Positions 17,396-24,917 of a stretch of DNA of 64,000 bases are shown here, piece after piece (positions within the stretch are counted from its first letter, which is position 1; each line of letters begins with the position of its first letter). The position numbers and the translations under genes are program-made. The notes under the pieces were generated by a model, which made no database searches, was not told the origin of the DNA, and was given only the letters and a program-made list of their open reading frames with translations. Source of the stretch: Litoribaculum gwangyangense (GTDB lineage: Bacteria > Bacteroidota > Bacteroidia > Flavobacteriales > Flavobacteriaceae); assembly GCF_039543505.1 (NCBI RefSeq), contig NZ_BAABJW010000002.1:806001-870000 (forward strand), given 5' to 3'.

Positions 17396-18597
17396 AATAA
17401 TTTTTGAGTAGATGTTGTAATTGCATTATAAATATCCTTGACATTGTTTTCCCATGTATGACTTTTGGCGAATGCAATACGCTGGTTTGACTTACTATTT
17501 GAATGTTCTGCTAATGCTAGTTCAATTAATTTAACATAGTCTTCTTTGGTTTTTCCTAAATACACGTGCTGATTAAACATTTCCATAGCTTTTGTATCGG
17601 TTGCCACAACGGGTTTTCCCATGGCTAAATATTCATCTATTTTTCTTGGATAATTACCAATTGTGATGTCATTCACAATTTGTGGATTTGTGCATATGTC
17701 GAATCCTTTTATGTAAGAAGGAAGTTCTTTACTGTCTTTAGATCCTAAAAAGTAAACATTAGGCATCTGATGTAAAGCACAATTTTTAAATTTCTCGTCC
17801 TCTGGTCCAACCAATACAACACTCCATTCGGGTTTCTGTTTTGCGATATGCACTAATAAATCGATATCCAACCTCAAGGTAGTTAATGAACCAACATAGC
17901 CAATAACTGGAGATGGAATATTATTAAATTCTTCTGGAACTATAATTTGATTCTCCTCATCTGTAAACATTTCAATATCACAACCTTGACCAACCATAAT
18001 ACTGTTCTTATTAAACTGAGATCCATATTCAGCATAAAGTGTTGAATTATTTAATACAACATCAGCTTTTGCAATTAATTTAGGCTCTATAAGTTCTCCA
18101 TGTTTTTTCCAATAAGGCACTTTTACCAAGTAATCTCTTATGTAATAGGTATACAATTGAGGTTCCAGTAACTCCTTTAAATGAAGTCCCAGAAACATGG
18201 AACTATCATTAAACAATAGAAAGTCAGAAAAACCTAATCGCTCTATGGCAGATGCTATGTTTTTTGATAGTATTTTAGAATTGCGCTTGTTAAGAGCATT
18301 AAAAATCGATTGTGAATTAATCCAATTAATCGATTCAATTGTGTCTTTTGGATATAAGTTCCAAAGATTGTCTCCAATATTTACTATATCAGCTTCTTCA
18401 CCTTTAGCGATTCGGATACGTTTTTGAATTTTTTTAGAATTTTTTTGTTTTAGTCTTGTTATCCTATCCATTGGAGGATTTACATATAACACGCGATTTT
18501 CTTTTGCAAATTCAAGGGCTATATTTTTACAATTACTCCCTATTTCTATATCCCAAGGCTGAATGCTTAGAATAACAATATCTTTACCTTTTATCAT
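17386..18597 (-). CDS. Glycosyltransferase family 1/4 (GT-B fold)
   Basis: A 403-residue protein with a Rossmann-like start (VILSIQPWDIEIGSNC) and a C-terminal GT-B donor domain: VIGYVGSLTTLRLD near 223, VVLVGPED near 256, YPRKIDEYLAMGKPVVATD near 322. This resembles TuaH/teichuronic-acid-type glycosyltransferases, which use a UDP-sugar donor. The 17-residue KIDEYLAMGKP block places the donor-binding Glu. Gap to the upstream glycosyltransferase is 4 bases. Donor and acceptor cannot be read from sequence. Confidence 0.85.
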   Translation of the reverse strand: MIKGKDIVILSIQPWDIEIGSNCKNIALEFAKENRVLYVNPPMDRITRLKQKNSKKIQKRIRIAKGEEADIVNIGDNLWNLYPKDTIESINWINSQSIFNALNKRNSKILSKNIASAIERLGFSDFLLFNDSSMFLGLHLKELLEPQLYTYYIRDYLVKVPYWKKHGELIEPKLIAKADVVLNNSTLYAEYGSQFNKNSIMVGQGCDIEMFTDEENQIIVPEEFNNIPSPVIGYVGSLTTLRLDIDLLVHIAKQKPEWSVVLVGPEDEKFKNCALHQMPNVYFLGSKDSKELPSYIKGFDICTNPQIVNDITIGNYPRKIDEYLAMGKPVVATDTKAMEMFNQHVYLGKTKEDYVKLIELALAEHSNSKSNQRIAFAKSHTWENNVKDIYNAITTSTQKLLWN

Positions 18598-18601
18598 AAT
18601 T

Positions 18602-19759
18602 TTATGCTTTAATTTCTTTAAACATTTTTTTATAGACGTCTAATACCTGCAATGCCATATTGTCCCAAGAAAACTGCTCGCATCGCTCTAGTCCTTTCCT
18701 AATAAGTTCATTTTTATATTCCGAATCTGAACTGATTTTCAATATTCCTTGTAGAATAGCTTCAGACTCCATTGGGTTTACAATACAAGCTGCATCTCCT
18801 GCTATTTCTGGCATTGACGAGCTATTTGAAGTAATAACAGGGACACCGCAAGCCATAGCTTCAATAATTGGAATACCGAATCCTTCTCTTAAAGATGGGA
18901 ATAAGAAAAGTTGTGACAACCTATAAATGGCTGGCAAATCTTGATCTGAAACATACCCTAATAAAACAACCTTGTCAATAAGATTCTTGGCATTTATTTC
19001 AGATAACACGGTTAAAAGATCTTTTTCATTATAGCCGAGCAAAACCAATTTATAATCAACAGTTGTTGTGTTTAAAAATCCTTTAAATGCTTTTAAAACA
19101 TTTTTAGTGTTCTTTCTTGGATCTTTATTAGCAATATGGAGCATGTATTGGTCTGGTAGATTGTGTTTTGTTTTGACTTTATTCAATTCAATTACATCTG
19201 GAGATTTCAAAAAATGATCGCTTACGCCATTATGAATAGTCTTAATGTTTTTGATTGTTTTTTCATTAAAAAACCCAGTTATATTCTTCTTTTCGAAATC
19301 GGAAACCGTAATGAGGCAATGGCTCTTTTTTACCACACCATTTACAATGATTCTCCTATAAATATTTCCAATTTTTTGATACCATGACGCCTTACTAGTA
19401 ATTTGTTTAAGCACACTTTCCTCCATATAAATAATGTCATGAAGGGTTGTAACCAATGGAGATTTAACATATAATGGCGCTGTATTACTCGTACAATGTA
19501 AAATGTCACATTTATAGGCACTTGCAATTAAGGGCAATTTTATCTGTTCCCAATATGGATAAGGTCCACCTGAAATTTCAACAATATTAAAATTTGATGT
19601 TTCAGAAATAGCACTTGTATCCTGATCTGGTTTTACAAAAATGAAATACTCATTGTCCTTATCTATCACTTGCAGTTTTTTAATTAACTCCAAGGCAACC
19701 CTATCCATACCATGCTTATGTGGTCTAAACAATCTTTGAGCTTCAATACCGATTCTCAT
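18602..19759 (-). CDS. Glycosyltransferase family 4
   Basis: A GT-B enzyme of 385 residues from the chosen start (MRIGIEAQRLFRPHKHGMDRV). The C-terminal domain shows HIANKDPRKNTKNVLKAF, LLGYVSDQDLPAIYRLS, then FPSLREGFGIPIIEAMACGVPV, the EX7E-type motif that binds the nucleotide sugar. I chose ATG 19759, 4 bases after the upstream stop, because it gives the standard family N-terminus; in-frame starts further upstream lie inside the preceding gene. It probably adds a hexose such as mannose to the lipid-linked repeat unit. Confidence 0.88.
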   Translation of the reverse strand: MRIGIEAQRLFRPHKHGMDRVALELIKKLQVIDKDNEYFIFVKPDQDTSAISETSNFNIVEISGGPYPYWEQIKLPLIASAYKCDILHCTSNTAPLYVKSPLVTTLHDIIYMEESVLKQITSKASWYQKIGNIYRRIIVNGVVKKSHCLITVSDFEKKNITGFFNEKTIKNIKTIHNGVSDHFLKSPDVIELNKVKTKHNLPDQYMLHIANKDPRKNTKNVLKAFKGFLNTTTVDYKLVLLGYNEKDLLTVLSEINAKNLIDKVVLLGYVSDQDLPAIYRLSQLFLFPSLREGFGIPIIEAMACGVPVITSNSSSMPEIAGDAACIVNPMESEAILQGILKISSDSEYKNELIRKGLERCEQFSWDNMALQVLDVYKKMFKEIKA

Positions 19760-19763
19760 TTTA

Positions 19764-20966
19764 CTAGTTTTCAATTGTTCCATGAGCAGTATGAATAAAT
19801 TTGTTGTTAGCACCTTTTAGTTTGAACAACAAAATGGTCATTCTAATAAAAGCTGAAGGCAATGAAAAAATTGCTTTTAATGTTTCCAGGTTGTAAAATG
19901 TTTTTGGGATTGCCAATAAAAATGCTATTACAGTAATTCCCAGATTAATGAACCATAAATCAGCGCTTACATTTGTATTTATTTTAAACAGTATTGATAG
20001 TATTACATACCCTAGAGCAAAAAGAAACGTAATTCCAATAAGCAGAATTCTAGGTGGAATCATCATTTGAAATGCTTTGTCAAAAAAGTTAACGTTTCCA
20101 TCAAATAGTAGAGCTCTACAACTTTCAATAAAATATTTCTTTAAGTAAATAAACTGGGTTGAAAGCCAACGTTTACGTTGGTTGGAAAAGTCTGATGCTT
20201 TTTGGATTTTTTCATCCAAAACAACAGCATCATCCAAATATTCAATTTTAATTTTTTCTGCAGCAAACTTAAATTCAAGTTCCTTATCAAACCCTCCAAC
20301 GGCATTTACGGTTTTCATCATAGACTTTAATAAACCATATTCAAATCCCATTCCTGAGCCTATAAGACCTGATGATAACCCTAAAACACTATGCCCTTTT
20401 CTAAAAATATGATTATTGATTTCCTCACTAGCTGCATCAAGAATAGCAAAGGACGTATTTAAGTTTTTAGCCTTTCGATGTCCTTGAACAATTTGATAGC
20501 CACCTTCAAACGCTGCATTCATTTTATTTAAAAACTCAGGCTCCATAATATTGTCTGCATCCAAAATGATAGCGTGGTCATAGTGATCTTTTAAAGTTGC
20601 CATAGCACTATTCAGTGCTTTAGCTTTTGTACTCTTTTCAAAGCTTACTTCAACGAGTTTAATAGGAAGTTCTTTTAGCTTAATAATTGTGTTTTTATGA
20701 AGTGAATCTGCAATGACAACTACATCATACATATTTGATGGATAGTGTTGTTGTAATGCATGTTTTGAAACCTCAACAATTACGGCATCTTCTTTATAAG
20801 CTGGTATTAGTAGTGCTATTTTGTTTTTAGTAATTGACCCTTCTCGTCGTCTTCTTTTGTAAAAATTACCAGCGACTGAGAATACAAAAACATATAGACT
20901 TGATATTGCAAAATATCCATAAACACTATATTCAATTGCTTTCAATAAAAAGTCTAGTAGTTGCAT
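19764..20966 (-). CDS. Membrane family 2 glycosyltransferase (cellulose synthase-like)
   Basis: A 400-residue GT2 with an N-terminal membrane helix (about 13-33), ALLIPAYKED near 51, LDADNIMEPEF near 116 (DxD) and a GGFDKELEF region near 225. The Q-RKRWLSTQ segment near 269 corresponds to QxxRW of processive synthases. Three C-terminal helices end the protein (about 305-390). It sits in the middle of the glycosyltransferase block and is followed 4 bases later by the next glycosyltransferase. Confidence 0.88.
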   Translation of the reverse strand: MQLLDFLLKAIEYSVYGYFAISSLYVFVFSVAGNFYKRRRREGSITKNKIALLIPAYKEDAVIVEVSKHALQQHYPSNMYDVVVIADSLHKNTIIKLKELPIKLVEVSFEKSTKAKALNSAMATLKDHYDHAIILDADNIMEPEFLNKMNAAFEGGYQIVQGHRKAKNLNTSFAILDAASEEINNHIFRKGHSVLGLSSGLIGSGMGFEYGLLKSMMKTVNAVGGFDKELEFKFAAEKIKIEYLDDAVVLDEKIQKASDFSNQRKRWLSTQFIYLKKYFIESCRALLFDGNVNFFDKAFQMMIPPRILLIGITFLFALGYVILSILFKINTNVSADLWFINLGITVIAFLLAIPKTFYNLETLKAIFSLPSAFIRMTILLFKLKGANNKFIHTAHGTIEN

Positions 20967-20995
20967 AATTTTATTCGTTTAAATCCTGATTTATT

Positions 20996-21982
20996 TTAAT
21001 TGAAAGAATTGGTAATCACTTTAGTTTTATTTTCCTGAAATGATGCTTTAACTTTTCTGATTCCGTTTCTAACTTTTAAGGCAAAGCGACGTAAAAACGG
21101 AAAATATTTTCCGCTTTTAATATTATATGCTATGGACTCGGAATCATATATCATTTGAAAATTCTCTGTGCAGAAAACAGGTTTCTTAGTAAGTCTGTTT
21201 ATTTCCATGGCTTGCCCCAAATCACTTTCTACAAAAAGGTTATAACCATTAACTTGATATTCTTTAGCTTTATGTGCTGCGTGATTATTGGCTTTTTGAC
21301 GTGCCTTCATATCAGGTAAATCAAGCATTACAAGTTTATTATAAGTCACACCATTGGTCTTTAACCAAGCCTCAGTTTCCTTTCGGTATTTCTCCAATCT
21401 AGAAGTAACAATAGTTCCTATTTTAGAACCAGGAATGTATAAAGGCGCTGCACTTTGTAAAAAAGAAATATATTTTTCACCATCGTCATTTTGATCTATT
21501 GATGGGTCTACACAAAGTACACCGTCAATATCAAAACAAGCTTTCTCTAAGGTTGTGTGATTAAAAATATTCCATTGGAAATATCTTGGCGTTGCCACTT
21601 CTTCCAAAGCAAAATCAGCCAAATGTTGCTTTTCTGGGGTATAATAAATAACGCAATATTTAATATCAAATTCAGATTCTAAATGTGCCAAGTACTTTTT
21701 AGATTCTTTAAGCGCAGAACCTGACGCAATACTGTCATCAACAATTAATATGTTCTTATAATCTGAAGCATTAAAGAATTGTCTTCTGGCTCCAGATTTG
21801 TAGATATAACCGTTTAAAAACGAATGAATATCTGTATATGGTAAATTAAGATATAGAGCCAATAAATTGGCAGGCAACATACCACTCCTTGGAATTCCAA
21901 CCACCAAATCGATATCTCGTGGTATTTGGTGAAGTTGTTTAAGGATGGTATTATTTAAATCGTTTATGCTTCTATAATTCAT
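20996..21982 (-). CDS. Phosphoribosyltransferase-HAD fusion protein
   Basis: A 328-residue two-domain protein. Residues about 15-125 are a type I phosphoribosyltransferase fold: VVGIPRSGM near 28 and the PRPP loop ILIVDDSIASGSAL near 76. Residues about 145-290 look like a HAD hydrolase: FDIDGVL near 148 (DxD nucleophile motif), TIVTSR near 187 (motif II) and VESDLGQA near 252 (late acidic motif). The substrate is unknown. The start at 21982 is supported by a -7 box at 22001-22008, which lies across the longer possible start at 22015. It could make or remove a nucleotide-linked intermediate for the polysaccharide. The gene has its own operator-promoter inside the cluster. Confidence 0.8.
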   Translation of the reverse strand: MNYRSINDLNNTILKQLHQIPRDIDLVVGIPRSGMLPANLLALYLNLPYTDIHSFLNGYIYKSGARRQFFNASDYKNILIVDDSIASGSALKESKKYLAHLESEFDIKYCVIYYTPEKQHLADFALEEVATPRYFQWNIFNHTTLEKACFDIDGVLCVDPSIDQNDDGEKYISFLQSAAPLYIPGSKIGTIVTSRLEKYRKETEAWLKTNGVTYNKLVMLDLPDMKARQKANNHAAHKAKEYQVNGYNLFVESDLGQAMEINRLTKKPVFCTENFQMIYDSESIAYNIKSGKYFPFLRRFALKVRNGIRKVKASFQENKTKVITNSFN

Positions 21983-22000
21983 AATATAAATTTTATAGTT

Positions 22001-22008
22001 CAAATTTA
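22001..22008 (-). promoter_or_regulatory. -7 box of the phosphoribosyltransferase-HAD gene
   Basis: Minus-strand TAAATTTG fits TAnnTTTG and ends 18 bases before the ATG at 21982. It is exactly 29 bp from the TTCG half-site at 22038, the same spacing as at ugd and wzz. Confidence 0.6.
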
Positions 22009-22037
22009 CATTCAAGAGACACTGTACTACGAGATAT

Positions 22038-22069
22038 TTCGACGGATAAAGCTTAAGTGTAGTTAAATG
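22038..22069 (-). promoter_or_regulatory. Operator-like half-site pair inside the cluster
   Basis: Plus-strand TTCGACGGATA (22038) and GTAGTTAAATG (22059) are 21 bp apart, and the second overlaps the wzy stop codon. It is one of five sites with the same geometry in this window. Confidence 0.6.
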
Positions 22070-23535
22070 GTATTCTTTTGCAGTTTTTGATCTAATTGGG
22101 GACTTATGAACATAAACACCATACTTACGTACATCAGAATTCCAGTAGGCATTTGCCCAAAAACACCATTACCATAAGAGGCCATCATAATTCCTGCCAT
22201 TCCACATACCAAAGCAGAAATCTGTACTTTCAGCCAATCATCCTTTAGCTTATACATAACATGATAGGCACCTGTTCCTAAAATGAAGAATAGCATCAAC
22301 AAATAGTAGGTAAGACCAATAATTCCTGTGTCAGACCAAACCATAACATACCAGCTATCTGTTGCTGTATTGGCCAAAAAGGTATGCGGTGTAAAACGTT
22401 GTCCCCAATTACCAGTTGCGCCAACTCCGCCACCCATTGGTCGTGAAGCTAAATAGCCCTTTAACTTTTTTTGATTTTCTAATCGTACTTGTAGTGAGGC
22501 TTCGTTTGGATCGAAGGCAGTTCTCATTCTTCTTATTTCAGCATTGCCTTGACCTATGGTTGTATGAGCAAAAAATATGTAAACACCTATTAAAAATACG
22601 CCGCCTAAAATGAGGATTTTTATGTTCTTTTTTAAAATAAGAAACATGATTCCTCCCAATGCTGGGACTGCTATTGCTCCTCTGGTTCCTGATATTAGCA
22701 TTCCAAAAAAACCAGCCATTGCAACGAATGCAAAAAATGATTTAAGTTTTAAATTTCCTTTTTTGAACAACGCTAAAATTCCAAACACAACACCTGCATG
22801 AGCTTGTGAAGCTCCAAATTGGCCTGCATCAGAAAAGAACGAGAAGACTCGTAATTTTCCGAAAAGAATATGAGTTTCAGCACCACCTTGGTCTAACCAT
22901 CTTTGTTCAAAAGGATCTACCCCAAAATGAAATTGTTGAAATCCTTTTAGGGTTCCTATAATTGATAAAATTCCCCAAACAATAAAAAATGTATCTAAAT
23001 CTTTTGATTTATTAAATAGAACAAATAGTAATGGAATGGATAACCATTGATATAATGCCACGCCACGCATGGCATAAAACCAAGCTTCTATACTCTGCGC
23101 TTCAGGATTCGCAATTTGTAATAAAATATATCCCATCCAAATTGACACAACCAATGTAAGCGGAGATTTTGCTTTATGCCATGGTATTTTGTTTGCAAAT
23201 CCTTTAAAGAATAAAGCGAGGTAAATTAAAACCAGTAAACCATCTATAGATAAGCCCCAAGGTGCAGGAATATAGCGCGCTATACCAGTAACAAAAAAAC
23301 CTAAAATAATCAATAATATAATTCCTGTTTTAGGATACTTGAAGACAATATAAATTAAAGCTATGGCAAAAATCAATCCTAGAAAACCAATAAATCCGAT
23401 AACTCCCGTTTTTACAATAACTACAGTAATTAGTAATACTAATACCAATACTGAAGCGAGAATATTTAGGTTTAGAAAACGATTGGAACCAGAATTGACT
23501 TCAAATGGATTTATATGATTGTTGAAGTTGTTCAT
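22063..23535 (-). CDS. O-antigen ligase/Wzy-like polysaccharide polymerase
   Basis: A 490-residue polytopic protein with about twelve predicted helices and a long periplasmic loop between about 350 and 400 (RMRTAFDPNEASLQVRLENQ, GGGVGATGNWG), the usual position of the catalytic Wzy_C/O-antigen-ligase loop. It would polymerise undecaprenyl-linked repeat units on the outer face of the inner membrane. Its neighbours Wzx (2 bases upstream) and Wzz support the polymerase reading over a ligase. Confidence 0.85.
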   Translation of the reverse strand: MNNFNNHINPFEVNSGSNRFLNLNILASVLVLVLLITVVIVKTGVIGFIGFLGLIFAIALIYIVFKYPKTGIILLIILGFFVTGIARYIPAPWGLSIDGLLVLIYLALFFKGFANKIPWHKAKSPLTLVVSIWMGYILLQIANPEAQSIEAWFYAMRGVALYQWLSIPLLFVLFNKSKDLDTFFIVWGILSIIGTLKGFQQFHFGVDPFEQRWLDQGGAETHILFGKLRVFSFFSDAGQFGASQAHAGVVFGILALFKKGNLKLKSFFAFVAMAGFFGMLISGTRGAIAVPALGGIMFLILKKNIKILILGGVFLIGVYIFFAHTTIGQGNAEIRRMRTAFDPNEASLQVRLENQKKLKGYLASRPMGGGVGATGNWGQRFTPHTFLANTATDSWYVMVWSDTGIIGLTYYLLMLFFILGTGAYHVMYKLKDDWLKVQISALVCGMAGIMMASYGNGVFGQMPTGILMYVSMVFMFISPQLDQKLQKNTI

Positions 23536-23537
23536 AT

Positions 23538-24914
23538 TTAATTTTTAGAAAAATTAAATTCTTTTGAGACTTTACGGCATTGTTCCCAAATTGTTTTGTA
23601 AAACCTATTTCCAGATTCAAAAATTTCAATACTTGAGATTTTAAATTCTTTATTTAAGAAATAAGCTCCTAAACCTATACCAACACTAGTAAAAATAAGC
23701 GTAGAAATAGCCACCATAAGCAGAGATTCAAAAATGAATACTGCAATAACATCACCAATGATATTTGTAAGCAACATAAAAAACACTTTTATGGCATTAA
23801 TATTTGGCTTATTGATACTATCCAAACCAATTCCTGTCATTCGATCAATTGGCAGAAGTATACCATAAATTGAAAAAATTCTAACTAAAACCACAATATC
23901 AAAGCCTGTTGATTCTAATCCTAAATACTGATAACCTGATACTAGTATTACAAATTGTTCAGCAAAAATGAAGGTGATCAAGGAAATAAAAACAAATAAA
24001 TAAGTTAATGCACCTGAATAACTATAAAACAAACTTTTAACCTCTTTTACATTACCTTCCAAACTAGCTTTAGACATTTTTGGGAAAGCCGTAGCTGCAA
24101 AACTTCGTAAAGGTATTTGTTGCAATTCGGTAAGTTTTAAAGGAATACTAAATAAGGCAACTGCTGTGCTTCCTAATGGGCTAATACTAATAATAATTAA
24201 ATCTGCATTCCTTAATAAATTGGTTCCTATTAAAGTAAATGTGCTGTATTTGCCAAAATTTAATAAAGTTAAGTTGGTGGATTTATTAGCTCTTTTAATA
24301 AAAATCAATCCATCCCATCCTTTAAATATTGTAAGTAATGACGTTAAAATATTTACAGACAATAAAACCCAAACAAGCTCAATTATAGACAGGTTAAAAA
24401 TGAAAGTATTACATACTAAAATTGTAAAGAACAAACCACTATTAAGGCCTTTGATTAATAGTATTTTCCCATATTCTAATTTGGCCTGTAACACAATTAA
24501 GGCGTTATTCCATGGTAAGTTAATGAAAGCCAATATTGGATACCAGGTAAAAAATAGTTCATACACTGAATTGCTAATAATGTCATTGAAAATAACGTTA
24601 GTTATAATCATTAAAAACGCTATTACTATGGTACTGACTAAGCTAATTAGAACATTTGAACCAATTAATTTTTCACTTTGATCATGAGATGCACCTGATA
24701 AAAATCTAACTAAGGCGTTATTTGTTATTCCAAATCGCAACATTTCTATTAATGAACCACCTGATATAAAAATAACCCATTGCGCAAAGTCTTCTGGATT
24801 AAAACTTCTAGCTAACAACGCAAAACCAGCAAGTCCCAATACAGCAATAACTAGATTTCCTGCTAATGACAAAAAGTTGTCCTCCTTTATTATTTTAGTA
24901 ATTATTTGACGCAT
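23538..24914 (-). CDS. Wzx-type oligosaccharide flippase
   Basis: A 458-residue membrane protein with about 12-14 helices and the start FLSLAGNLVIAVLGLAGFALLARSF, typical of the MOP/polysaccharide-biosynthesis family (NLL-ADLIIIS and ALFSIPLKLTELQQIPLRSFAATAFPKMS near 220-265). It flips the lipid-linked repeat unit across the inner membrane. It is 3 bases downstream of wzz and 2 bases upstream of wzy, forming the standard Wzx/Wzy/Wzz assembly set. Confidence 0.88.
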   Translation of the reverse strand: MRQIITKIIKEDNFLSLAGNLVIAVLGLAGFALLARSFNPEDFAQWVIFISGGSLIEMLRFGITNNALVRFLSGASHDQSEKLIGSNVLISLVSTIVIAFLMIITNVIFNDIISNSVYELFFTWYPILAFINLPWNNALIVLQAKLEYGKILLIKGLNSGLFFTILVCNTFIFNLSIIELVWVLLSVNILTSLLTIFKGWDGLIFIKRANKSTNLTLLNFGKYSTFTLIGTNLLRNADLIIISISPLGSTAVALFSIPLKLTELQQIPLRSFAATAFPKMSKASLEGNVKEVKSLFYSYSGALTYLFVFISLITFIFAEQFVILVSGYQYLGLESTGFDIVVLVRIFSIYGILLPIDRMTGIGLDSINKPNINAIKVFFMLLTNIIGDVIAVFIFESLLMVAISTLIFTSVGIGLGAYFLNKEFKISSIEIFESGNRFYKTIWEQCRKVSKEFNFSKN

Positions 24915-24917
24915 ATT

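Noticed and set aside
20996..22015. Longer start of the phosphoribosyltransferase-HAD gene
   Set aside because: It would begin upstream of the -7 box at 22001-22008.
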